Origin: Nitzschia sp. DOCU1
Taxonomy: Eukaryota > Bacillariophyta > Bacillariophyceae > Bacillariales > Bacillariaceae
Assembly: GCA_951394045.1 (NCBI GenBank)
Contig: OX595989.1
Coordinates: forward strand, 2,914,001-2,978,000
Direction: 5' to 3'
Length of the DNA: 64,000 nucleotides
The notes under the pieces are model-generated. The model was not told where the DNA came from and ran no database searches. It worked only from the letters and a program-made list of their open reading frames with translations. Both the position numbers and the translations under genes were made by a program. Of the stretch, positions 35,000 through 45,324 are shown piece after piece (position 1 is the stretch's first letter; each line of letters starts with the position of its first letter).

Positions 35000-36323
35000 C
35001 TAATCCTCAGATAGTGGTTTGACTCCAAGTTGGTTTCGGATTTCTTCTACAAGCTTCAAATTCAATAGCGTCTCCTTCCAAGTGTATTGTGGAGTTTCCT
35101 TTTTACCCGCAGCAATGCATCTTGCTACTGCAGCTGCTTCGTAGATAAAACCCGCAGAGTTGGGATAGACAAATCCTCCTGTAGCCTTGATTCCCTCCGT
35201 GTCCTCGGGCAATGGATATTCGTACACTTCCTCCAAACCCACTTGCCCGCGACCATCACTTTTGATTTGGACGCTCAACCTGGTCGGACAATGACTTGGC
35301 GTTTCAATCTTTAACCGACCCTTGGTGCCAACTATCGAAGACTCCTCCGAAGTTTCGCAACACATTCCAAAACTTAGACAAGCTACTCCAGACCTTTATC
35401 GAGCCGAAATTGACATGTTAGAAGATCACCGAATCACGTACGCATAAGCTCCATAGTGGAAAACGCACCCTGGCAACTTTGGCGCCCTGCCATCATGCTG
35501 CGTCCCCTTCGGCGGAAACGACAAAACCATACCACCCTGAAGATCCACACCTGTCTCTTCATCCTTCTGACCAACTACCTTGATAGAATCTGGCTCATTT
35601 TTGAAGCAGAGGGTAGCCACCGCAAGTGGGTACGGAGCCACGAGAAACGAGGCACCACCACCCAGTTTGCGGTTGTAGAAAAATGAGCTGGGGTACTCTT
35701 CGCTATCGGGAGCGTAAAAGTTGAAATCCGAGTACACCTTTGAGATCTCGCCCAACTTTGGTTCTTCCGTCGCAGTTCCCAGCATCAAGTTTCGGGCTTT
35801 TTGTACGGCCGGGAAGAATCGTGTCCACATTCCTTCCATAATGAATAGATTTTTCTCTTTTGCAATGGCAAACAAATACTCCCCATCCGCCACGGAACAC
35901 GCAAATGGTTTTTCAACAAGAACATGTTTGTTCTCCAGTAGGCACATTTCCACAGTCTCCCGTCGAAAGGCATGGATATTTCCAATATATACAATTTCGA
36001 TTTTTGGATTCTTGACCATCTCGGCATAGCTACCATCTGAATGGTGGTGAGAGGCCGTCCAGGTGGGCAATCATCTAATATGGTGGCCAGTTTTCTCACT
36101 TACAGTGGCTTTCTATTCCGTGTTTTTCGGCAAAACTCTTTGCACTCTCTTCATTTCGAGCAGAACAAGCGACGACGGATTGTGTCGGGAGGTGCTTGAG
36201 GGCTTGGGTGAAATCATGGCTGACGCGACCGCAACCTAGCATGCCCCATCGAAGCGGAGGGCACTGCAAAGGATCGGAGAGACTTGGATCATCCAGCGGC
36301 GGAGGCGGAATAGACGGCGTCAT
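35000..36323 (-). CDS. Gfo/Idh/MocA oxidoreductase, dihydrodiol dehydrogenase-like
   Basis: NAD(P)-dependent oxidoreductase; closest by pattern to dimeric dihydrodiol/D-xylose dehydrogenase (DHDH). Exons 36104-36323, 35442-36036 and 35000-35372 (introns 67 and 69 nt) give 395 aa. The Rossmann motif is LRWGMLGCGRVSHDF; the nucleotide-binding and catalytic signature is HVLVEKPFA (EKP); GSYAEMVKNPKIEIVYIG and SSIVGTKGRLKIETP follow family order. Splice sites were set by restoring AEKHGIESHYGSYAEM and FHYGAYAFGMCCE; the second intron has alternative donors and acceptors, but only this pair keeps frame. No targeting peptide is evident. The substrate is not determined. Confidence 0.85.
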
Positions 36324-36721
36324 CTTCAGATGATTATGCTTTTATGAGTAGAAAACGTATGTAGTTGACAAGATCATGCAACCATTGTTGCCGACGGGGT
36401 TGATGGTTTTTTCTCGGCATCATCTTTTGGAATGACGTATGTACGCCAACGTCTTGCAGCCCGTGCGGTTTCATGGCCCATGTGGAAGACGTCGCGCAAA
36501 AATAAGCGCATCGCGATGTGATGGCCATCGATCAGCGATCAGAAACCTCGTTTTCGATGGAAGGCGACAGCGGCCCCTCCGCTTGATGGAACCATCACCT
36601 TGATAGAATTATAGTGTAACATCTTGTAAAGGGGTCTAACTGGACAGCTTTATTGAGGTCGAAACAGCAAGCCCCGAACGACAGTATTATCGATTCCTGA
36701 TCCAATCGTCACGAAACCACG
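36324..36721. other. divergent intergenic, 398 bases
   Basis: Shared promoter region of the divergent oxidoreductase and plastid-protein genes. Nothing else recognised. Confidence 0.5.
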
Positions 36722-37455
36722 ATGACGTACTTGACGAGACTACATCCTATTCTTCTCCTTTCGGTAATTCCGTCGGCATGGGGATGGATCCCGAATTCCA
36801 TGTCCAGACTTCCAAGAACAGCGCTACAGGCATCCACTATGAATGGAAGTATGCATGGTCAAAATTCTTGCTTTCTTCCGCTGAAACAACTGGATCAAGA
36901 TTACTACGCTCCTAGAATTGTACAGGTGAGCGTTGGAAGAACATTCTGAGCACGTCAACCGACATGCGATCAAAGTCTAACCTTTCGTTTCTACAGATTG
37001 CTGGTGCATATCCTGGACTTTCGAGGGAAGAATTCTTTGCCGTGTCATCGGAACCATCTCCAGATCCAGGCCAGTGGACATATGACTTTAGTGACCCAGA
37101 TGGGCCGCAATTAGGGACGGTGGCGTTGGAGGGAAGCAATTCCGTCGCATCGGCTGAGGATCCTGTTGCAATTATTGCAGAGCATACATCATTGGGCGTT
37201 CCTCTGCCGGAGGTAATTAAAGATCCTGTTGATCTTGTTCTGTTGGTGGATCGAGCGAAAAATCGATTTGCAGAGCGGAAATTTTTGGTGGTCGATGTTC
37301 CAGGATCGGGGTTGACGATTGCAGCGTATCCAACCAAAGCCGATTTACCCGCAAATGGCGAGATTTTGGGGCAAGTTCTTCTTTGTCAGGTGCCTTGGTT
37401 GCCTAGTATGAAGCCCACAAAGTCTGGTTTCTTGGAGGTCGACGAATATTTCTAG
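36722..37455 (+). CDS. conserved plastid-targeted protein of unknown function
   Basis: Exons 36722-36925 and 36997-37455 (71-nt intron) give 220 aa. The N-terminus is a signal peptide (MTYLTRLHPILLLSVIPSAW) whose predicted cleavage falls before an aromatic residue in PSA-W, matching the diatom bipartite plastid-targeting rule (ASAF-like, F/W/Y/L at +1), followed by a Ser/Arg-rich transit segment. The mature part contains AGAYPGLSREEFF, WTYDFSDPDGPQLGTVALEGS and a hydrophobic VDLVLLVDRAKNRF segment. I do not recognise the family. The composition suggests a soluble, folded domain of about 150 residues. Confidence 0.75.
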
Positions 37456-37667
37456 AGTCCTTTGGAATTGGAAATGTTGCCCTTCGTACTGGTGGTAGAT
37501 ATGATGAAATATTGAACTACAATGTACTTTAATGTGGCTCTGTATCGCAACCAGACTAGCGCAATCTAATGTAAAACCTTCTTTGCGGTCTTGGCATTCT
37601 TTGCTACCCTGAATATCCGATATGGGAAGTTGCGTCATATAACTTGTGGAATTAGAAGTTGAGAATA

Positions 37668-39118
37668 TCATCGTCTTCGTCTATAGAACACCGAGCCACC
37701 CACCAGCGCAATACCAGTCGAAGCTGCAAGCATATACCAGTGATACTTTTGGAGCTGCCAAGACGAGGACGAGGACTTCCCGTCGCCATTACACTTGTTG
37801 TGAGCGACGGGGGAGGCTCGACCATTTCGGATAGAGCGCCCTGCAACCCGCTTACCACCACTATTGTCGCCAATTTGACCAAAATCTTCAATGTCTCGGG
37901 CACCAGCTACTGCGTTATTCGCCTTGACGGTTGACCCCTGGCCTAAATTCTTGAGAGCCAGCTGGCCACAGGCTGCATCGATATCCTGCCCTCGCGCCGA
38001 CGACCAGCGAACCGTACATCGAATTGCTTTGCCGTTGCTACCCTTGTATTGAAATATGATATCCTGAAATTCATCAATTACCGAGTTGGGGGGACTGCGG
38101 TAGTTGAAGCGATCGCCAGCCGATGTTGGATTGTACGGGATCAAATTCACAATACAATTTCGTCCTTGTACCAATTTCCCCAACTCATGAGCGTGTTCTG
38201 GACTCGAATTCACATTGTCAATCATGATATACTCGATCATGACGCTGCGCTTATTATCGTCTTGATAGACGGCGACCGCATCCATAATCTTCTTGACCGA
38301 AAATGCCTTGGTCGATGGAACAATGTGGGTCCGAATTTCGTCATTGGGCGCGTGCAGTGAAAGTGCAAGCTGGATCTCGGGGCACTCCCGTGCTAATCTT
38401 AAAATTCCATGCGTTACACCCACGGTGGAAAGAGTGATGCGCCCAAGCGGAATGGCAAATCCATTTGGCTCGTGTAAAGAAAAGATAGCTTCCTTGACAT
38501 TGTCAAAATTATCGAGGGGTTCACCTGCCACAAAATTCCGGACAACGTTAGACACCTACAAATCAATTACACGATTTCCATTCTCCAGTCCATTGCATCC
38601 TGAACTTTTAACATACCCATTCCCATAAATACAACCGAGGAAAGATGCGGGAAGCGTAGTTTGGCATGATGCACTTGTTCCACTATTTCAGCCGCTGTCA
38701 GGTTTGCTATTTTCCCCATCGTTCCAGTAGCACAAAAGGTACATCCCATTTGACAGCCTACTTGAGAGCTCACACAAACGGTTGCTCGGCCAAGTTTTTG
38801 TCCCCGTTTGTAATGCTGAATAATGACTGTCTCGATGAGATGCCCGTCCTGGGTTTCAATGACAAGTTTGGCCCCGTTTTCTTCCGACGTCTTTTCGTCG
38901 ACTACACGAGTTGTTGTAACGACGAATTTTTCGTTAAATTTCTCGTACACCACTCGGGGGATGCTGTCGATAGAATTGATATCAAACTCTTTACATGGCA
39001 AGGCATTCCATATGGCTCGTCGGTGTCGGGCTTGGACACCGAGCTCCTCGGAAAGCCACTCCTCCAGGTTGTGGCGTGCATACACCGATTCGGGGTTTAG
39101 CAACCGACGCTTCGGCAT
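37668..39118 (-). CDS. rlmN: RlmN-type radical SAM RNA methyltransferase with C-terminal membrane anchor
   Basis: RlmN methylates A2503 of 23S rRNA and A37 of some tRNAs. Exons 38617-39118 and 37668-38524 (92-nt intron) give 452 aa. The iron-sulfur motif is CQMGCTFC; the first conserved Cys lies in RATVCVSSQVG and the resolving Cys in RGQDIDAACGQL. GMGEPLDNFDNV is re-formed exactly across the splice joint. After the catalytic domain come a ~60-residue polar linker and a hydrophobic stretch near residues 430-446 (WYMLAASTGIALVGGSVFY) ending RRRR, which looks like a tail anchor for the mitochondrial, plastid or ER surface. The N-terminus (MPKRRLLNPESVY) lacks a clear presequence. The ATG at 39118 is the only one before the conserved region. 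Confidence 0.9.
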
Positions 39119-40164
39119 GGTGACTGAATGTGCAGCGAATCTTTGCGGGTTTACCGTAAGAGACAAACACTGGGCTTCCCGCTGTCCAATGCAATGCGGC
39201 TAGCGACAAATCGACTCGACCATTGTGGTGTCGTCGGAAGCAATTTTGAACGAATGGTGGAGGGGGTTTTGGGCAGTCAATGCAGTCGAATTGCCAAAAC
39301 GTCAAACACCTCGCCATTGCATGCGTACATACATTAGTACCTATCTAGACGGAATAGAAGCGGTTAGGGGAACCCGGATTTGTAACAAATCCGAACTCCT
39401 TAAATGATGGGGCTGTTTCACATATGTGTTGACGTAGTCAAGGTCGCCTTTCCAGTCCAAGTGTTCCTACGGCCTCGTGTAAAAATGAACGATGAACACG
39501 AATCCGAACTTCACACGCTGACGTAACGCTGACATAGCTCTGTCTGACCTTCCTTTAAATAGTCAAAAATGGTTTCAAATTTCTCTCGATTTCGCCTAAC
39601 CGACGTACGTCATTTGTTGAGAAAGATAACAAAACGTAGAACGAGTTCTTTCGTTTTCGCATGCAGGCCTGACGATTTTTGCTAATCACCATCGAATCCT
39701 CCGCGTTTTGGTCGACTGGGAGATAAGATGACGCATGTTCCAACGTCAGCAGGGGAAAACTACAGTCCGTGAAGAATCCGTAAAGGAACGTATATTTTAT
39801 CAGGTAGATTGGACCAATTCGTTTTATGATCGGATCTCATCGCTTTCTATAAATAAACTACGTCATGATTCAAATTTCGATTGCTTTTTGATTGGCTACT
39901 AAGGTTCTTGCTGATGCTTCCTTCGCCCTTTCTGTGTCACGAAGACCTCGGAGAATATTTTTCCATTTCTACCCATGGACGTCAAACCACGGTACAAACC
40001 TACGCCGAACCATTTTGGGAACCGATGAAAGCCATTGGGTCGACTTCGAATGATGTGACGCTCTTGCTGATGCAAAGATTACGTCGATTTGTCACTCTGG
40101 TTCTCGAAGACGACAAGCTCACAATATATCCTTCCACATCAAATTACACTTTCTCTTGGAAACC
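39119..40164. other. divergent intergenic RlmN/bZIP, 1046 bases
   Basis: Long regulatory gap. Holds a TGACGT/ACGTCA cluster (listed separately), a 17-nt palindrome GGATTTGTAACAAATCC near 39374 and a TATAAATA box at 39848-39855. No gene is supported. Confidence 0.6.
39430..40061. promoter_or_regulatory. cluster of CRE/CCRE-like bZIP sites
   Basis: Six TGACGT/ACGTCA cores at 39430, 39519, 39607, 39743, 39860 and 39979, plus two TGACGC variants at 39729 and 40056, all upstream of the bZIP ATG at 40165. In Phaeodactylum the same three hexamers (CCRE1-3) drive CO2/cAMP response of a carbonic anhydrase promoter through a bZIP factor (established knowledge). A TATA-like TATAAATA at 39848 lies inside the cluster, so some sites may be downstream of transcription start. 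Confidence 0.65.
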
Positions 40165-41115
40165 ATGGCGACCGTAGCCCAGCCAGCACCTGCCGACGCC
40201 CAAGCTTCTGCGTCAAAGCGCAAGGCTGATGACGAGAAAGCAGATTCCTCTGCCCCTGCAACCGGAGAACATGCGTCCAAACTTCAAAAGGTTGAAAGTG
40301 ACGCCGATGGCTTGAAGCCCATCAAGCGTGGCCCGATTTCCAAGGCCAGGGAAATCCGACTCGAGCAAAACAGAAAGGCGGCTCGCGAGTCTCGTCGACG
40401 AAAGAAGGTTATGATTGAAGAGCTTCAACGCAGTGTTATTTTCTTCTCCCGCGCCAATGGCACTTTGAAGCACCAAAACGACGACTTGTCCAGAATGCTC
40501 ATGCAAGCCCAGACTCAGGTTGCAGCCATTGAAGGTCGGGGAGCAGGCGCTTCAGCTGCACCTCCTGCTGCCCCCGTGAAGACGGAGGCTCAGCCACAAG
40601 GAAACTTCCAACAGGCGGAAGCTCAGGCTGTTGCAACACAAGCGGTGTACGAAAGCCAAGGATTCCCTGCTGCTGCTGCTCGGGCTGCTGCACTGACGAT
40701 GAACGGATCCAGTGCAGGAGCGACTCAAAACCCGCAGGCGGCCACTCCTGCTGGTCAGACTCTGCCTCCAATGCAGCCTGGTGCCACCATGCAAGCCATG
40801 GCGAACTTCCAGCAGGCAGCTGCTGCCGCTATGCAAGCTGCCGTCCAGGGCATGCAAGGCATCCCAGGATTGAGTGTCCAAGCTCTCACTGCCACTGCTC
40901 CCGCGGGCGCAAACTCGCAGCAAGCCTACAATGACACGATGACTGCGCTTGCCATGCAGCAAGCCGCTGCGGCTGCAGCTGCTGGACAGCAGTTCTTCCA
41001 GCAAAATCCTTTCATGGCTCATCCTATGATGGCGTGGCAGGGACAACAACAGCAGCAGCAACAACAACAAGCCCCTGCACCTCAGGCGCAACCCCCCATG
41101 CCCGCAGCCTCCTAA
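40165..41115 (+). CDS. bZIP transcription factor
   Basis: Single exon, 316 aa, from the ATG at 40165. The basic region KAREIRLEQNRKAARESRRRKK has the invariant N-x7-R spacing (NRKAARESR) and leads into a leucine-zipper-like heptad helix (MIEELQRSVIFFSRANGTLKHQNDDLSRMLMQ) with several hydrophobic substitutions for Leu. The rest is Ala/Gln/Pro-rich with a Q run at the C-terminus (residues ~294-302), typical of an activation domain. The N-terminal 50 residues are Ala/Lys/Glu-rich. The target site cannot be derived from the protein alone, but CREB/ATF-type factors bind TGACGT, which is clustered in its own upstream region. Confidence 0.92.
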   Translation: MATVAQPAPADAQASASKRKADDEKADSSAPATGEHASKLQKVESDADGLKPIKRGPISKAREIRLEQNRKAARESRRRKKVMIEELQRSVIFFSRANGTLKHQNDDLSRMLMQAQTQVAAIEGRGAGASAAPPAAPVKTEAQPQGNFQQAEAQAVATQAVYESQGFPAAAARAAALTMNGSSAGATQNPQAATPAGQTLPPMQPGATMQAMANFQQAAAAAMQAAVQGMQGIPGLSVQALTATAPAGANSQQAYNDTMTALAMQQAAAAAAAGQQFFQQNPFMAHPMMAWQGQQQQQQQQQAPAPQAQPPMPAAS

Positions 41116-42147
41116 GAGCAGCAATAAATCGTGGGAATGCTAAAAGAATTCTTTGGTCGTCGAGCGGGATGATGGCCATGATGTGTAATATAATATATTG
41201 TACAAGAGTAACGAAGTTAATGTTTACGAGCGTTCGCGTTCACCGATCGTCACGTGTTCACAGCAGTGATTGTAGTTCTGTTCATGCTTTTACTTTACCA
41301 GGTCCCCTGCTACCCGATGTAGAGGAAATCTACGTTGGTGCGCGGACCCACGACCCGGTAGCAACAAGCATCAATCAATCCCCTCTTACTAGTCTTAGAA
41401 AGAATCCTGCTCTGTCGTTTGGATGCCGGCGTTGGTACAGGTTGCCCCACTAGTGCGTTGTGATTGACCAAATAAAACGTTTACCAAATCATTTGCCTGA
41501 ATGGGTCATCATTGGCTCCGCATTTTCAAAGATCGAGGCTAAATAACGCTTTTCTTTCTAGATAGAGACCAGCCTTGGGCCAGACAAAGGAGGCAGTAGC
41601 TGCCGAGCACACAATGAAAGATTATGTAGAATGGCGATACTTTCTGTCATGGGATGTGTAATAGACAAACGCAATGACGCTCCAGCCTGCCAAAAATCGC
41701 GAGATTGCATGAGACGAAACATGTCACTTAGTGTATTCCCAGATGGACAAGTCGGCGTGCTAATATAGTGACTGCCAGGCCCACTATGTTGTTTAAGTCA
41801 AGTTGAGTCGACCATGGATTCACACCGACCACGGGCGATAGTCCTCGACAGCGGAACCATCCTGTCTTGGGGTTGCGACACAGTATGGAAGTGGCTGGCA
41901 GCAGATTCCCAACTGCAGATGAAATGATCATGCAATCGATACATTCTTGACTCATTCTCTGGCAACAACCGAAGTTGTAGATGTGGTATCAACGACCAAC
42001 TCGCTCAGTTCAGAAATCAGAATTCAATAAAGTGAGTGGATTGTGCGCCTATAACATGGGGCACAGCAGCCAACTTAACCACACGCCACCTGATGCTGAG
42101 CTGCTTTGGATTGCGCCAAGAGAATCCCCACATCATTCAAGTCAGGC
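41116..42147. other. intergenic, about 1 kb
   Basis: 3' flanks of the convergent bZIP and DUF6824 genes. No gene, RNA or repeat recognised. Confidence 0.5.
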
Positions 42148-42786
42148 TCAGAAGACTCTATCTGATGGAAACGTTTTGAGTGCACCCATGTCTCGCAGAG
42201 CGCTGGACATAAAAAGGATTTCAGCAGCACAGTGAGCAACGAAATCCACAGCCTGTGACACACAGAACCACCTGACAACCCGAGCAACTACTTACTGTTG
42301 CACCTTGTTCCTGACTTCTTTCTTTGATATTTCGATAAACCCACCACCTTTCGCTCGCTTCAGAAACCGTGCGCCGGCATCGTTGAGCAGAACGTCGACA
42401 ATGGACGTGATCACGAGCTTCTTGTCAGCCCTTGTAGGTGCATCGATATATCGCACGACATTCAGAGATATTGTTACCCGAAACCGTCGATTTCCAATGT
42501 TATTAAAAGCCGTACTGCATCTTCCACATATTATATCCCATGGCCGCAACGATTCTCCGTTGACGAGTTGTGGGTGGTGGTTATCGCCATCTTTGATTGG
42601 GTGGCTTTCATGCACCTTTGGGGGTGTTAAAGGCCCCATGCTCTTACTTTCCGGTGTCGCTGGTTGAGGTTGGCATAAGACTTCCTCCAGCGTTTCAATA
42701 TCGTCCTGAGTAATTTGAAGACAATACTCTTCTCCAAATGAAGGAGTTCCCTGTAACGCAACAGCCGGCATGGGTCCAGACACCAT
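42148..42786 (-). CDS. DUF6824 domain protein
   Basis: Exons 42296-42786 and 42148-42202 (93-nt intron) give 181 aa. The domain spans most of the C-terminal half: PWDIICGRC (usually D-I/V-L-x-GRG), NIGNRRFRVTI, a YIDAPTRADKKLVITSIV helix, AGARFLKR, and EVRNKVQHALRD, whose last residues are re-formed by splicing into the small second exon. This family is strongly expanded in diatoms; its function is unknown, though nuclear or DNA-binding roles have been guessed. The GRC in place of GRG and the poor W-motif make this a divergent member. As in the RRM-CCHC gene, the unspliced stop TAA lies inside the splice donor. Confidence 0.8.
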
Positions 42787-43660
42787 GAGTCGCTTGAGAT
42801 CGAGCCAATTGGAAAGAATTCAGATACCCACGAAAGTCGAAGGCCTGCACCACAAAGAATCTAGATTTTACCGCAAAAGAAAAAGGGTTTCTTTTAGCAA
42901 CAACAAGGGGGGACAGCCATCGCAGGTTTACCCTGGACGTGACTGCAGAATTGCGTAGAAAGTTGGAGGCAAGGTGTTATCAACTGCCAAAGCTGCCGGC
43001 CTGGGTTTCAAACGAATCGGTCTGTCCGATCTGAGTCAAGATAGCCTTCGGCGGGTCCTGTGTCTTCCGACGTCCAAAAGTAAGTTTACGACGAAATGAA
43101 TGAGAGATGCACCACGAAACCACGATTCGTCGACAGCTTGGGTTCGTGAAAGCAGGCAGGAGAACGGGCGAGAACCAAGAGCCAAAAATGCATTTCGTTT
43201 GCTCGCTTACATCGCAGGATCTCCCCCCGTGGTATACGTATGTTGTGTACCGGAGCCCTACGCGGAGAAATATTTAGAGCGGATGGGTATTCAGTGACCC
43301 GCTTCCATGAGGGGGCATAGTCGCTTAATTGCATCTTAATATTGCCCTCCTCAGAGGACTAAGCATTCAATATGAGAACAATATATATTTTACGAAGCGA
43401 TTGAATAATTACGTGGTATTGCCTGGTTGCGTCTAGGCCTATGTAACCACGGCGACTTTGCTCTTCGCTTCTGGTGTCAATCGATCGTTGCCTTTTTGTG
43501 GAGGTCTCACAGAGCTTCCCAGAACCCGGCAAACGCGAGCTCTACTAGCGAGACTCGTGAACGAAACACTTCGATGTCATCAGAACGAACTCGAAAAGCC
43601 TCCTGTCGTTCATAAAAAATTCTAAAAACACCGAGAATTGAGAACTCATTTGTTGTCAAC
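42787..43660. other. divergent intergenic, 874 bases
   Basis: Promoter space of the DUF6824 and CAP-domain genes. Small open frames (for example 43100-43297, plus) have no recognisable content. Confidence 0.5.
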
Positions 43661-44455
43661 ATGGTAGAACTTATCCAGAAGCGCCCAAGACCATCTCCAC
43701 AAGGTGGTCTCGATAGACAAACCAGTCTGCTTCAACGCCTATCGAGATCGTTGTCTCTGGGAAGCCGGAAAAGCACCAGGAGAGTCTTTGACAGCCTCGG
43801 AGGTGTGTATGTGACTGAGACATGCTGTCCAAAGGGAACTCAGAAAACTCTGAGTTTGCGAAGCTTCGTTACGCAGCAATCCGAATCAACTCAAGAGTCT
43901 TCGGAAAGCTCAGAGGGTAGTTGGAAGGCCAGTGATTCTCCCGACCACCACGATGGTGCACCTCTTGTGGTAAGGAAGTCGCTCAGCATACGTCACCTCA
44001 ACGTTGATCCGGCTTTGCCCAATGTCGAACTTGGGGATCAGGAGATCTTGGGCAGGATCATGCTCAAGTCTCGTCGGCTCCCCAAAGGAAGTGGCATGTA
44101 TGCTTCAAATCACGTTATGATTAACAATGAACGGACCAAGAAGTACATCCCACCCCTGAAGCGGATGCCTGATATGGATGAGTTGGCCAGGCAGCATGCG
44201 CGTGCCATGGCTGAGGATCAAAGCCTATTTCACACTGATCCTACAGCTCTGCAAGATGTTCTTGGAAAGCAGTGTGGACGCCGCATCGGCGAAAATGTAG
44301 CCCGAGGGTTGAACCTTCAGGACATTCATAAGTCGATGATGGAAACGGTTGCCGATAAAAACAATATTCTGGATCGCAGATTTACATGCATGGGAATTGG
44401 GACCGCGAAGGCAGCCGACGGTACCCTTTATCTCTGTCAGTTATTTAGAGACTAG
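43661..44455 (+). CDS. CAP-superfamily (YkwD/SCP-like) protein without signal peptide
   Basis: Single exon, 264 aa. The first ~145 residues are Ser/Arg-rich and disordered (LLQRLSRSLSLGSRKSTRR). The C-terminal ~120 residues match the CAP fold pattern: NHVMINNERTKKYIPPLKRMPDMDELARQHARAMAEDQSLFH, GENVARG, IHKSMMETVADKNNILDRRFTCMGIGTA and DGTLYLCQLF, which parallel the bacterial YkwD-type order (start helix, HA...MA, FSH, GEN, H-NIL, G-G-A, Q-F). Most CAP proteins are secreted, but no signal peptide is visible at the ATG chosen (43661, first in frame), so this one may be intracellular or need another exon. Confidence 0.75.
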   Translation: MVELIQKRPRPSPQGGLDRQTSLLQRLSRSLSLGSRKSTRRVFDSLGGVYVTETCCPKGTQKTLSLRSFVTQQSESTQESSESSEGSWKASDSPDHHDGAPLVVRKSLSIRHLNVDPALPNVELGDQEILGRIMLKSRRLPKGSGMYASNHVMINNERTKKYIPPLKRMPDMDELARQHARAMAEDQSLFHTDPTALQDVLGKQCGRRIGENVARGLNLQDIHKSMMETVADKNNILDRRFTCMGIGTAKAADGTLYLCQLFRD

Positions 44456-45324
44456 GAGTAGACGTTAAAGTCTGAAGTCTTATTACTATTAGAGATAGAA
44501 GGAGTTTGGTTATTTGTCTACCGCCGTCTAGTACTTCTGCAACCTCAAGTTCAGCCACCAGTTGCCGAAGCCTGCGCCGATACTCTAGCTACAGTAGAAT
44601 ACGCGTCATTTATCTGGATAACTCTCTACTAGAGAGCTAGTAGAGTAGCAGAACAAACTCTGGATCGATGGCTAGCAGCAGCTTCGTTGCCCAGCTAGTA
44701 GCAACTGAAGAAAGAAGATACCATTGACCAACAAGTGCCGATCGCTCCAACGTCCTCTGTGACGCACCTTACGTGATGATGGTGTGAGCGTTGAGCGAGA
44801 ACATATGATACACTTTTTAGTTCGTGCTTTACGTCGTGGTGAACTACCGGTAAACTCGAGGTATGCATTCGATCCGCCATGAGGTTGATTTGCGAAAAAA
44901 TGGCCTGAGCAACCTTCTATGATACTCTCTACCGGTAGAGTAGCGAGGGGAGAGATGCCGATGTCCGTGACTCAAAGTCCTAAGGGCCTATTCTACCGGA
45001 CGAAAAAAATGATCCCCGTGATGGCCGAGCGCCGGCCGGTTTCGGGGAAATGTAGATCAATTATCGCGGTTCTATTCTAGCGGAGTTTTTCACACAATCA
45101 CCGCGGTCATGATGGCCGAACTTCAATCCAGTGAGTCATCGTCGAGGCAAGATCGGCGTGCGACCATGTACCAATGACGATGAAATGCTCTCGTTCTTTA
45201 CTACAGCACCTCCTCTCTCTATCGCTACAGTAACAACGTTTAGCATCTCTTATTTATCATTTTAGAGGATAGCTATAATGATGTGTGATAGTGACAACAG
45301 CAATAGCCGTCACCACACTCTACT
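44456..45324. other. intergenic, 869 bases, rich in small palindromes
   Basis: Contains a perfect 9-bp inverted repeat CTCTACTAG/CTAGTAGAG (44624-44632 and 44637-44645), a 14-bp palindrome CTCTACCGGTAGAG (44927-44940) and a second TACCGGTA at 44845. No gene is supported. Confidence 0.55.

Noticed and set aside
40552..41124. 190-codon minus-strand frame opposite the bZIP C-terminus
   Set aside because: Antisense of Gln/Ala codon runs, which produce long Leu/Ser/Cys frames by composition.
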